64,000 bases of DNA from Olleya sp. Hel_I_94. GTDB taxonomy: Bacteria; Bacteroidota; Bacteroidia; Flavobacteriales; Flavobacteriaceae. A model generated the notes under the pieces. That model saw nothing but the letters and a program-made list of their open reading frames with translations. It did not search any database and was not told where the DNA came from. A program made the position numbers and the translations under genes. The stretch lies in the NCBI RefSeq assembly GCF_007827365.1, contig NZ_VISI01000002.1:1307001-1371000 (forward strand), read 5' to 3'. Below, one piece after another: positions 45,690 through 53,878 of the stretch; positions within the stretch are counted from its first letter, which is position 1; every line of letters starts with the position of its first letter.

Positions 45690-45983
45690 ATGAGTATAAT
45701 AACCAACATCAATAAAGTATTTGACCATAGGATTAGGCTAGGAATTATGTCTGTTTTAATGGTAAATGAGTACGCAGATTTTAAAACCCTAAAAGCGTTA
45801 TTAGATGCGACAGATGGTAATTTAGCAAGTCACACTAAAGCATTAGAAAAAGCAGATTATATCACAGTAGAAAAACAATTTATAGATCGTAAACCAAACA
45901 CACGTTATAGTGTTACTAAGTTAGGTCAAGCCGAATTTAAAAAACACATTAATGCACTTGAAAAATTAATCAAAAAACAGTAA
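45690..45983 (+). CDS. Small winged-helix transcriptional regulator
   Basis: 97 residues, a MarR/ArsR-like winged helix of the HTH_34 type. It opens INKVFDHRIRLGIMSVLMVN, the recognition helix lies in NLASHTKALEKADYITVEKQ (about 48-67) and the wing is DRKPNTRYSVTKLG. No ligand domain is present. The two TACTTTG-N5-CAAAG palindromes ahead of 44584 and 46030 are its most likely targets (inference). Confidence 0.85.
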   Translation: MSIITNINKVFDHRIRLGIMSVLMVNEYADFKTLKALLDATDGNLASHTKALEKADYITVEKQFIDRKPNTRYSVTKLGQAEFKKHINALEKLIKKQ

Positions 45984-46001
45984 TCTATTTTTTTATCTAT
46001 T

Positions 46002-46020
46002 TACTTTGAAAAACAAAGCA
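46002..46020. promoter_or_regulatory. Palindromic operator candidate 2
   Basis: TACTTTG-AAAAA-CAAAGCA has the same 7-5-7 layout as the site at 44557 with one mismatch. It lies 9 bases ahead of the 46030 start codon. Confidence 0.5.
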
Positions 46021-46029
46021 CTTTGAAAT

Positions 46030-46503
46030 ATGAAAACACAACGTAAACAATTAGTCGCATGGTTATTTAAAATAACACAACATATTTACACCAAATACTT
46101 CAAAAAAAACAAACCTTGGCATATAAAAAAACAACACTTATTACAATTTCCAAAAGACACCTTTGGTTATCATTTAGGCCTGTTTTTACAACACAATGGG
46201 TTTGAGTTAATTCCTAAAGTAGAACGTCACGACGCCTACCACGTAATGACTGGCTATAATACCACTGAGGAAGACGAAATAGCCTTACAATACCTTTGCT
46301 TTGGTAATGGTAAACGCAGCATATACTTGTTTGGCGTGATTACTATAGGCTCCTTAATATTACCAGAATATTGGAAGTATTATATAAAATCGTATCGTAT
46401 AGGCAAAAATGCAAATGCCTTTTACAATCTAAATTATAAAGGATTACTAAACACCTCAGTTAGCACTTTAAGAAGCTCTATATTTATTAATCTAAATTAT
46501 TAA
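46030..46503 (+). CDS. Coq4-like protein
   Basis: 157 residues. The motif HDAYHVMTGYNTTEEDE gives H-D-x2-H-x11-E, exactly the metal-binding pattern of Coq4 (about residues 72-88). The N-terminus has a basic helix and the region after the motif is hydrophobic (IYLFGVITIGSLILPEYWK). In eukaryotes and some bacteria Coq4 acts in ubiquinone synthesis; Bacteroidota use menaquinone, so another role is likely. It sits behind its own operator candidate. Confidence 0.75.
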   Translation: MKTQRKQLVAWLFKITQHIYTKYFKKNKPWHIKKQHLLQFPKDTFGYHLGLFLQHNGFELIPKVERHDAYHVMTGYNTTEEDEIALQYLCFGNGKRSIYLFGVITIGSLILPEYWKYYIKSYRIGKNANAFYNLNYKGLLNTSVSTLRSSIFINLNY

Positions 46504-46504
46504 A

Positions 46505-47134
46505 ATGAAAACCTATATCAAACTTATAATTATGGCCATAACTATAATGGTACTCGCCATTTTAATGGCGCACTTTTATATTAATTATAAAGCTAAAGAC
46601 AAACTTTATAATGACGTAAACGTAATTCCTAAAAACCAGGTAGGTTTATTACTTGGCACCAGCAAATACACAAGTAATAACACTATAAACTTATATTACA
46701 AATACCGCTTGGAAGCTGCTTATTTACTTTACAAAAACAAAAAAGTTGAACGTATTTTGATTAGTGGAGACAACAGTACTAGTTATTATGACGAACCTTC
46801 AACATTTAAACAAGACCTTATCAATCTTGGTATTCCTGCAGATAAGATAATATTAGACTATGCTGGATTTAGAACATTAGATTCTGTTATTAGAGCCAAC
46901 AAAATATTTGGTTTGGATAGTTTTACAATAATCTCACAAAAATTTCATAACCAACGTGCCATTTATTTAGCACAACACTATAATTTAAACGTTATTGCCT
47001 TTAACGCAAAAGATGTAATAAGGCGTTACGGTTTGCGCACCAAAGCAAGAGAGTATTTAGCACGTACCAAAGCAATTATAGATGTTATTATTAATACACA
47101 ACCTAAGTTTTTGGGTCCAAAAATAAGCTTATAA
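46505..47134 (+). CDS. SanA/YdcF-like DUF218 protein
   Basis: 209 residues. One N-terminal membrane helix (about 7-26) precedes an ElyC/SanA/YdcF domain: VGLLLGTSKYTSNNTINLYY (about 46-65), RLEAAYLLYKNKKVERILIS, then GFRTLDSVIRANKIFG and TIISQKFHNQRAIYLA (about 140-155). The family affects envelope integrity and vancomycin sensitivity in enterics. It begins one base after the Coq4-like stop and shares TAATG with the next gene. Confidence 0.85.
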   Translation: MKTYIKLIIMAITIMVLAILMAHFYINYKAKDKLYNDVNVIPKNQVGLLLGTSKYTSNNTINLYYKYRLEAAYLLYKNKKVERILISGDNSTSYYDEPSTFKQDLINLGIPADKIILDYAGFRTLDSVIRANKIFGLDSFTIISQKFHNQRAIYLAQHYNLNVIAFNAKDVIRRYGLRTKAREYLARTKAIIDVIINTQPKFLGPKISL

Positions 47135-47517
47135 TGACAGTAAAAATTGATACTAAATTTTTAGCGCTAACACTAATTATACTTTTAACAGAAATTGCAA
47201 TTGCATACTACTTAAAAAATGGTTTTATACGATTTACAGTTGGCGATTTTCTGGCTTCTATATTAGTCTATTGTGGCCTAAAAAGCATTTTTAAAATACA
47301 TTGTATTCAGGCTTCAATTTGGGCATTAGCAATCTCTTTTTGTATTGAGTTTGCCCAACTAACAAACCTACTTGACACATTACATTTAAAACATAACAAA
47401 ATAGCCTCAATCGTGCTTGGCAGCCACTTTAGTATAGCTGACTTAGTCGCATATACATTAGGTATTATCACTATCTATTTTATAGATACAAATTACATCA
47501 CTAATGAAAACAATTAA
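47134..47517 (+). CDS. DUF2809 membrane protein
   Basis: 127 residues with three to four helices. The signature is FTVGDFLASILVYCGLKSIF (about 31-50), later AISFCIEFAQL and IVLGSHFSIADLVAYTLG. The role is unknown; paralogues are VanZ-like in general layout. It overlaps the SanA-like gene by one base (TAATG) and the DUF1361 gene by 14 bases. Confidence 0.82.
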   Translation: MTVKIDTKFLALTLIILLTEIAIAYYLKNGFIRFTVGDFLASILVYCGLKSIFKIHCIQASIWALAISFCIEFAQLTNLLDTLHLKHNKIASIVLGSHFSIADLVAYTLGIITIYFIDTNYITNENN

Positions 47518-48178
47518 ACAAATCATCCAAGCAGAACATAAAACCATACTATCTATAATATTCCTAACTTTTTTTAGTTTGGTTTTATTACTAATAAGAA
47601 TTAAATTAACTAGTAATTACTACTATTTATTTTTAATCTGGAATTTATTTTTAGCAGGACTACCCTATTTAATAAGTAGTTATTTAGCAACTCTTAAACA
47701 CACAAAATCATCAACTCTAATTACTAACAGTTTACTATGGTTACTATTTTTACCAAACGCACCTTATATAGTTACGGACTTATTTCATTTAAAATATAGT
47801 AGTCAACATTTACTCTGGATAGACACGTTAATTATCACCATGTTTGCTATTACCGGATTAATTTTGTTTTTTAAATCTGTTTGGACCATGGAAATTATTT
47901 TTAAGACTTACGTCGAAAAACATATTGTTGCATTCAGTATTCCGTTGTTATTTATATTAGTTGGTTTTGGAGTTTACTTAGGTCGCTTTTTAAGATTTAA
48001 TTCTTGGGAAGTATTAAATAAACCATGGACTATATTAGAAACAACAGTATTTATAATACTAAATCCAAATTTAAATTACACAGCGTGGCTATTTACAATT
48101 GTATTTGGATTGTTTTTATGTGTCTGTTATTACGCCATAAAAACAAATTACACTACAAACAAAAAAGCTTCCCATTAG
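47504..48178 (+). CDS. DUF1361 membrane protein
   Basis: 224 residues with six hydrophobic segments. LIWNLFLAGLPYLISSYLAT (about 45-64) and FLPNAPYIVTDLFHLKY (about 84-100) are family hallmarks, as is GVYLGRFLRFNSW (about 153-165). The function is unknown. It is the last gene of the operon and its stop codon lies inside the terminator hairpin. Confidence 0.85.
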   Translation: MKTIKQIIQAEHKTILSIIFLTFFSLVLLLIRIKLTSNYYYLFLIWNLFLAGLPYLISSYLATLKHTKSSTLITNSLLWLLFLPNAPYIVTDLFHLKYSSQHLLWIDTLIITMFAITGLILFFKSVWTMEIIFKTYVEKHIVAFSIPLLFILVGFGVYLGRFLRFNSWEVLNKPWTILETTVFIILNPNLNYTAWLFTIVFGLFLCVCYYAIKTNYTTNKKASH

Positions 48179-48190
48179 GAAGCTTTTTTA
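48161..48190. terminator. Terminator overlapping the DUF1361 stop codon
   Basis: AAAAAAGCTTCC (48161-48172) pairs with GGAAGCTTTTTT (48178-48189) around a 5-base loop. The last codons of DUF1361 form the left arm and the TAG stop lies in the loop. It can also serve the convergent lipoprotein gene, having A- and T-runs on both sides. Confidence 0.88.
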
Positions 48191-48214
48191 TACTAATTAA
48201 ATATGAAATTAATT

Positions 48215-50632
48215 TTAATCATTATCTATAATTGAAATCGTAGCTTCTCCTATCGCACTTGCAGATCCACTTATTAATGTTCCTACAACAGTAAAATTTT
48301 CAGTCCCTTCAGCTTCTGTATCATCTGTAATTACAATTGCAAATACACCATTTGTGCTACCTGCTTCAATGGTAATATTAATATTGTTATTACCATAAAT
48401 ACCTTCAATTTGATAATCTTCAAAATCTACTTCACTAGAAACAATTTCAAAATTAATAACAATATCATCGATAGCTGGACTAGATAAAGTAAAAGCATAT
48501 TCCAAAATATCTCCTTCTGTTACCGTTTGATCATTTACAATTATACTTGGACTAGTTGGCACACTAGTGTCATCACTTGGATCTGTACCATTAGCAGCTT
48601 CAATACAATCATCAAAACCATCTCCATCACTATCTGCCACATTAGGATCTGTTATATTACCGTTTGGATTACAGATAGAAAGGTCACTATCAATACCTGA
48701 TAACTCTTCGCAATCTGTTAATCCATCACCATCTGTGTCTAAATATTCCTGATACAAGTATACTTCTGCAATATCAAATTGATTTGTTATGGTATTAACC
48801 GCTTTTACATAAATAATTTGCGTATTCCCATCATCTATAAATGGACTAGCTAATGGATTAACATCAGCTAATGCATCAGCTTCAGTTAAGTAAAAAATAT
48901 AGTTATTATTAATTAATTCAAAATAAACCTCTGAAACAATACTATCAAAATCATAAATTAATGATGGGATACAACCTATTCCTGAAACCTCTGTTGCGTA
49001 AATTAAGACATCCAAATTATCTAAATAATCTGGTATTGAGTCACCATCACTATCGTCATTCATTGGATCTCCATCACTATCATAATCCTCATCAATAGTA
49101 TCAACACCATCATCATCATCATCAGTATCCAAATAGTCAGGTACACCATCTTGATCTGTATCGTCATCAGTATAATCGCCATTAGCATTTAAGTCTTCAT
49201 TAAAATCTAACACACCATCTGCATCAGCATCCAAAAGTGTTGTACAAGACATTTGCGTGCCTAAATCTGTGATAGGAACTGTAAAATTACCTGTTACAAA
49301 AGTTGTAGATTGATTGTTTGTTATATCAAAAAACTGCATGGTATACTCGGTATCTGTCAAACAATAATCTATAGATAAATCCAAGATTCCGTCGGTTATT
49401 GGAATAATAGATACAGAATTATTATAATTTAAAAAGACATAACCATTTGTAGCTGGAGTACCAGAACAATCGTTAAAAACACCAGTTACATTAGTCGTTT
49501 GTGCATTACTATCTGATACTGTTATGGTCAAATTAGTGTCTATATCAAACGGTCCAACAATCTCAGTATAATCATTATCAATACAACCAAAATCCGGAAT
49601 GGTTACTGTTAATGTTTCGTTAGCAGGAATAATACCACAAACTTCACCATTTGCATTAGTGTACCCTGCAGTTGCAGATGTCCATGATACCGATTCGCGT
49701 TGCAATTGTACAATGGTATTAGGCAAAGGATTGTTATTATCATCCACTACAGTAATACACAGTTGAACGGTATCAAAAGCAATGTCACAGTTCCAAAAAC
49801 TAAAATGAGATACCTCTCCAACGTATTTATTACCCTGTAAAACTGCTGTACCTTCTTCCTTCCAATATCCATATGTTTCGTCAAAATACCATAATGGTAT
49901 TGTTTCCGGAGGATTAGTAGCATTAGTTGGCACAGGAACAGATAATTCTGCAGTGGTACCTTCTGCGATATTTAAAACCTCACCATTTTCTCCAATTAAC
50001 TTAACAGCTATCATACCATAAGTTTCTAAAGCTTGTAAATTACCACTCGTATTTTCTGCTATTAAAGCTCCTGGCATTTGCAAAGCCATAGCCTCATTAT
50101 CCGGATTTAAATGTCTTAAAACAACCTGAACATTTCCTAAATACTCAAAACCATTTTCAGTTTCAAAATCACCTGAAAAATTAACAGAAGTTCCGTTTGG
50201 CAAGCCAATATTAAAAGGTTGCCCTGCTCCAATTGTAGCATTTGGATCGGCATCCAACAACATAATTTCTACTTGGTTAACACCACTTGTAGGCACCAAA
50301 GATCTAGAACCATCAATAAAACCAACTTTAGACGCTTTTATATAGGCGAATTTTTCATAAACCGTTGCAGACTCCACTGAAAACACTCCGTTTGCATCTG
50401 TTACGGTCATCATGTTACCTACGTTAATACTAGCTCCAATAATTGGGTCACCTTCTTCATTTATAACCCTTCCTATAAATCTTGCATCCATAGATGCTCC
50501 AAAATTTTCTAAAAAAGGATTGCCAGCTTGACCATCTACTTGTTGTTGGTTTAACGGAATATTATTGTCTTTTTCGCAAGAAAAAATTAATAAAACAACA
50601 AATAATGATACTATAAACTTTAGTTTTTTCAT
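48215..50632 (-). CDS. Large surface lipoprotein with Ca-binding repeats
   Basis: 805 residues. A lipoprotein signal ends FSC (Cys19). A carboxypeptidase-like domain (about 52-112) with GRVINEEGDPIIGASINVGN comes first, then a long beta-rich region, then two Asp-rich thrombospondin-type-3 repeat clusters (about 465-545 and 635-700, e.g. DTDQDGVPDYLDTD and DSDGDGFDDCIEA). A Calx-beta-like domain closes the chain (about 705-805). TSP3 and Calx-beta units bind calcium. The protein should be exposed at the cell surface; an adhesion or structural role is inference. Confidence 0.82.
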   Translation of the reverse strand: MKKLKFIVSLFVVLLIFSCEKDNNIPLNQQQVDGQAGNPFLENFGASMDARFIGRVINEEGDPIIGASINVGNMMTVTDANGVFSVESATVYEKFAYIKASKVGFIDGSRSLVPTSGVNQVEIMLLDADPNATIGAGQPFNIGLPNGTSVNFSGDFETENGFEYLGNVQVVLRHLNPDNEAMALQMPGALIAENTSGNLQALETYGMIAVKLIGENGEVLNIAEGTTAELSVPVPTNATNPPETIPLWYFDETYGYWKEEGTAVLQGNKYVGEVSHFSFWNCDIAFDTVQLCITVVDDNNNPLPNTIVQLQRESVSWTSATAGYTNANGEVCGIIPANETLTVTIPDFGCIDNDYTEIVGPFDIDTNLTITVSDSNAQTTNVTGVFNDCSGTPATNGYVFLNYNNSVSIIPITDGILDLSIDYCLTDTEYTMQFFDITNNQSTTFVTGNFTVPITDLGTQMSCTTLLDADADGVLDFNEDLNANGDYTDDDTDQDGVPDYLDTDDDDDGVDTIDEDYDSDGDPMNDDSDGDSIPDYLDNLDVLIYATEVSGIGCIPSLIYDFDSIVSEVYFELINNNYIFYLTEADALADVNPLASPFIDDGNTQIIYVKAVNTITNQFDIAEVYLYQEYLDTDGDGLTDCEELSGIDSDLSICNPNGNITDPNVADSDGDGFDDCIEAANGTDPSDDTSVPTSPSIIVNDQTVTEGDILEYAFTLSSPAIDDIVINFEIVSSEVDFEDYQIEGIYGNNNINITIEAGSTNGVFAIVITDDTEAEGTENFTVVGTLISGSASAIGEATISIIDND

Positions 50633-50696
50633 CTTTTAAGTTTTGTAATGGTTATATTAATATAACAGATTAAGGCCAAAAAGTCCTAACTTGATA

Positions 50697-51902
50697 TTAC
50701 TCTTTACCGTCTACGTAGTTTTGTAAATAACTAAATCTTTTAGTCAATTTACCATTTTCGGTAATTTTAGCTCTTTTTAAAATACCATCTGCATCATTAT
50801 TAAAAAACGCAGGAATAACATGTTTTAAAAACATCTCTCCAAAACCTTCACTTGCATCTTTTGGTAATTCGCAAGGTAAATTATCTACTGCCATTACAGT
50901 TATTGCATCTTTATCATTATAAGCTACTTCTTTTTCAGTTTTTGCATTATAACCATAAAAAGGGTCAGCAATAGTGGATGGACGGATTGTTGATGCTACA
51001 GGTCCATCAATATCGCAAGAAATATCGGCTATTAAGTTAATTTTAAAATGTGGATGTCTTGCATCTTCTCTTGTAAATAAATAAGGAGCTCCATCACCAT
51101 AAAAGTGACCTGCTATAAAAAAGTCTGTTTGTTTAGCATAAGGCATAAAATTGCTTTCGTAACCTGAAGGATCTTTATAAAACTGTCCTTTATTACCCAC
51201 TTTACCATCCTTACGCTTACTATATTCCATAACATCAATTAAGCAATAAACAGGCTCAGTAAAATTAGAGGTTAAGTATAAAGCATCACTGACTTGCTTA
51301 ATTTTAAGATGATCTAAAATTTCTTGTGCACCTTTAGCTACTTTACCAGTACCAGAAAGCAAAATTTTTATGTTGGGCAATTTAATTTTATCCAGTTCGC
51401 TTTTTACTTCATCTAAATCTTTTAAATGCTCTACTTTAGGTAGTGTAAATAAATTATCACGAAGTCCTAAAGCTCTAAAACCGTTGTAAGCACCTACCAA
51501 ACCAGCATAACGTCCAAAACCAATTAGTCTTGCGCCATTTTGTCTAACAATAGTTTCGTGATCATACATTTCAATATTTTTATCAAGGATAGCTTTTAAA
51601 AGCGCTCTATTATAGGGTTGCTTTTTTATTGTATGACTGAAGAAAAAATATTTTTTATTAGGAATAAGCGTTTCTATTGGCACTTCTTTTACACCAAACA
51701 TCACATCTGCATCTGAAACGTCATCAAAAATCTGAAAGCCATTTTTTTCATATTCGGCATCATTAAACACACGAATGTCCGAAGCCTCAATCATTACTTC
51801 TGCTTGTGGAAAGGAAGTTTTTAAATCTTTTAAATCATTAGGAGAAAACACGACACGTCTATCTGGTGGATTTTTACGTTCTTTTATAATTGCAAATTTC
51901 AT
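50697..51902 (-). CDS. Alanine dehydrogenase / saccharopine dehydrogenase family oxidoreductase
   Basis: 401 residues. The N-terminal domain has MKFAIIKERKNPPDRRVVFS, the (K/R)E(R/K)-rich opening of alanine/saccharopine dehydrogenases, followed by FFSHTIKKQPYNRALL. The NAD-binding Rossmann motif is ILLSGTGKVAKGAQEILDHL (about 178-197). Later blocks are LIADISCDIDGPVASTIR and AVDNLPCELPKDASEGFG. It resembles LYS1-type saccharopine dehydrogenase more than classical Ald, but substrate cannot be fixed. It is separated from the DUF2945 gene by 60 bases. Confidence 0.82.
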   Translation of the reverse strand: MKFAIIKERKNPPDRRVVFSPNDLKDLKTSFPQAEVMIEASDIRVFNDAEYEKNGFQIFDDVSDADVMFGVKEVPIETLIPNKKYFFFSHTIKKQPYNRALLKAILDKNIEMYDHETIVRQNGARLIGFGRYAGLVGAYNGFRALGLRDNLFTLPKVEHLKDLDEVKSELDKIKLPNIKILLSGTGKVAKGAQEILDHLKIKQVSDALYLTSNFTEPVYCLIDVMEYSKRKDGKVGNKGQFYKDPSGYESNFMPYAKQTDFFIAGHFYGDGAPYLFTREDARHPHFKINLIADISCDIDGPVASTIRPSTIADPFYGYNAKTEKEVAYNDKDAITVMAVDNLPCELPKDASEGFGEMFLKHVIPAFFNNDADGILKRAKITENGKLTKRFSYLQNYVDGKE

Positions 51903-51962
51903 ATATCTAAATTTATTCTTGCTAAATTACCTTTAATATTAGGGTTTAGCAAATCAAATTTA

Positions 51963-52172
51963 CTATACACGCTTTACTTCGTTTTCACTTTTTAAAACGT
52001 AGTCACCATCCGATTGCTTTATAAAAAGCGCTTTGTTTCCAGAAGTCCCTTCTCTGGTTACTTTGGTACCTTTAATAGTTTTTGTTATTTTTTTAGTGAA
52101 GGTTTCTTCTACTTTTCCTTTAGCAGTTCCGTGTCCCCAATCCCATTGTACTTCTGTTCCTGTTTTTATCAT
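51963..52172 (-). CDS. DUF2945 (HVA tudor-like) small protein
   Basis: 69 residues. The pattern GTEVQWDWGHGTAKGKVEET then TVKGTKVTREGT-like strands and ALFIKQSDGDYVLKSENEV matches DUF2945, a small tudor-like barrel common in many bacteria. No known role. It starts 136 bases before the tmRNA gene, on the opposite strand. Confidence 0.85.
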   Translation of the reverse strand: MIKTGTEVQWDWGHGTAKGKVEETFTKKITKTIKGTKVTREGTSGNKALFIKQSDGDYVLKSENEVKRV

Positions 52173-52249
52173 CTCTATTTTTTATTTCAATTTAAAAAAT
52201 ATGGCTTAATATTATCTTAAGTTTATTATAAATCTTAAATGGTACAACC

Positions 52250-52276
52250 TTTGCATTATAATTTTTAGTAATTTTG
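52250..52276 (+). promoter_or_regulatory. Possible ssrA promoter
   Basis: TAATTTTG (52269-52276) fits the -7 consensus TAnnTTTG. A TTTG at 52250-52253 is 15 bases upstream, shorter than the usual 17-23. The RNA start at 52308 is further downstream than expected, so the precursor may be processed. Confidence 0.35.
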
Positions 52277-52307
52277 CAATCCAATAAATAACACAATTTA
52301 TTAAAAT

Positions 52308-52699
52308 GGGGTCGACTGGTTTTGACAGCGAGATTAATTAAATTGTAAGCACGTCGAGTAATGATTTTGTACTCGTTAAACACTTGATCAACTTTTTAAT
52401 CGGCGAGAATAACTACGCTTTAGCTGCCTAATCCGAATTATAGTAGGATTAAGCCTCGGTACACAAGGTGTACGAGCTTTATGTCTCCGGAAAGCTTTGA
52501 TTGACAGCGTTCCATTTGAGGCATCGAAAATGTCAATATAGACTTAGTAGCGCTTTGATGCTTTGTTGAAACTAAAAAAGATAAGTTAAAAGTGGGTTGT
52601 CTTTAACCAGCTTTTAATCGAAAACCTAAGAAAAGAATAAACGTGTAGAAAGCCTTTTGGTTACTTGTTTGGACGAGAGTTCGATTCTCTCCGACTCCA
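52308..52699 (+). ncRNA. ssrA: Transfer-messenger RNA (tmRNA)
   Basis: The gene is about 392 bases. The 5' end GGGGTCGACTGGTTTTGACA and the 3' end GAGAGTTCGATTCTCTCCGA give the tRNA-like half: GGGGTCG pairs with CGACTCC (one G-U), and the T arm holds GTTCGATTC. The discriminator A is at 52699; CCA is not encoded. The tag frame GGC GAG AAT AAC TAC GCT TTA GCT GCC TAA (52402-52431) encodes GENNYALAA, the tag of this phylum. With SmpB it frees stalled ribosomes and marks the unfinished protein. A terminator follows within 10 bases. Confidence 0.97.
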
Positions 52700-52703
52700 C
52701 TTT

Positions 52704-52740
52704 AAACGCTCTGAAGCATTGATTTCAGAGCGTTTTTTTT
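52704..52740. terminator. Intrinsic terminator of ssrA
   Basis: CGCTCTGAA (52707-52715) and TTCAGAGCG (52724-52732) form a 9-bp stem with an 8-base T-run after it. The T-run reaches the stop codon of the convergent LacI gene. Confidence 0.88.
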
Positions 52741-53761
52741 ATGACCTAAAGGAAGAGTCCCTAATTACTATATTACTTTTAATTTCAACTAACTTACTAA
52801 TAATATTATCTTCAGGCACATTAATTTCATTTATAAGATATTGTACTGCTGTACGTCCTATTTTTTCTCCAGGTTGATCTACTGTGGTTAATTTGGGTTC
52901 TATTATAATAGAGTTAACAGAATTACTAAATCCAACAACTGCTATTTCTTCAGGTATTTTTACATTAAACTTATTTAGTGTTTGTATTACGCCTATTGCT
53001 GCACCATCTGTAATCGCGAAAATAGCATCAGGTCGTACTTTTGAACTCAATAATATATTGGTCATTCTTTTTCCCTCTTTCATTGATATATCCTCGACAC
53101 TAATAACCATTTTGGGATCTAGCTCAAGGTTATTATCCTTCAAAGCTTTTAAATAACCCGAATACCTTTTTTCCGAATTATAGGAATATTCACCTTCCTT
53201 AATTATAGCTATTCGCTTTTTTCCAATATTAATTAAATGTTCAACTATATTATAGGCTGCTTCCTCATCATTAATTGTAATTTGGGTGCATGGAATTTTA
53301 TTTGAAACCTTATCAAATAAAACAATTGGAATTGTATTTAACGTTGCTAATATGTGATCAACTTCTCTAGTACGCTTGGTTAGTGAAGCTAATATACCAT
53401 CCACACCAAATTGTATCATGGTATTAAACATCTCTTTTTGCTTTTCTACATCATTGTTAGATTCTGATATAATTACCCTAAATCCTTTACTTTCTGCCTC
53501 TTCCATAATACCTCTAACAATAGTCGTAGTAAAGTAATGTGTTATATTGGGTACGATAACACCAATAATATTAGATCTATGATTTCTAAAACCTTTGGCA
53601 AAAATGTTTGGTACGTAATTTAATTTTAATGCTAATGCCTTTACCTTCTCTTTAGTTTGCACGCTAATGTCTGGATGATCATTTAATGCTCTAGAAACTG
53701 TTGATATTGATAATTCTAAAGTCTGAGCTAATTTTTTTAAAGTGGTAACTTCTTTCTTCAT
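52739..53761 (-). CDS. LacI-family transcriptional regulator of the mannosylglycerate locus
   Basis: 340 residues. The N-terminal helix-turn-helix and hinge are TLKKLAQTLELSISTVSRAL and NDHPDISVQTKEKVKALALK (residues 6-45), followed by LNYVPN. The periplasmic-binding-like sugar domain spans about 60-335 (NIIGVIVPNITHYFTTTIVR, AVVGFSNSV). It is divergent from the TonB-receptor gene, with a tandem CAAACGTTT-type operator 14 bases before its own start. It probably represses the locus and itself; the inducer is not known. Confidence 0.9.
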   Translation of the reverse strand: MKKEVTTLKKLAQTLELSISTVSRALNDHPDISVQTKEKVKALALKLNYVPNIFAKGFRNHRSNIIGVIVPNITHYFTTTIVRGIMEEAESKGFRVIISESNNDVEKQKEMFNTMIQFGVDGILASLTKRTREVDHILATLNTIPIVLFDKVSNKIPCTQITINDEEAAYNIVEHLINIGKKRIAIIKEGEYSYNSEKRYSGYLKALKDNNLELDPKMVISVEDISMKEGKRMTNILLSSKVRPDAIFAITDGAAIGVIQTLNKFNVKIPEEIAVVGFSNSVNSIIIEPKLTTVDQPGEKIGRTAVQYLINEINVPEDNIISKLVEIKSNIVIRDSSFRS

Positions 53762-53774
53762 AAAAATAAAATTT

Positions 53775-53797
53775 CAAACGTTTTCGCAAACGTTTGC
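53775..53797. promoter_or_regulatory. Tandem LacI-type operator
   Basis: GCAAACGTTTGC (53786-53797) is a perfect 12-bp palindrome of the LacI-family class with a central CpG. A second, imperfect copy CAAACGTTTTCG (53775-53786) overlaps it end to end, a 12-base step. Both lie in the divergent intergenic space. Confidence 0.8.
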
Positions 53798-53878
53798 ATA
53801 CAAATATCGTACTTTTTAGTACACAACAATGCTTAATTCGTAATTATATTAGCCTAAAATTAACTAATTCTTAATAAA

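Noticed and set aside
46030..46503. Evidence for ubiquinone synthesis
   Set aside because: Only a Coq4-like protein is present; no other ubiquinone genes are in the window and the phylum uses menaquinone.
52660..52700. A separate tRNA gene
   Set aside because: The T-arm and acceptor here are the 3' half of tmRNA.
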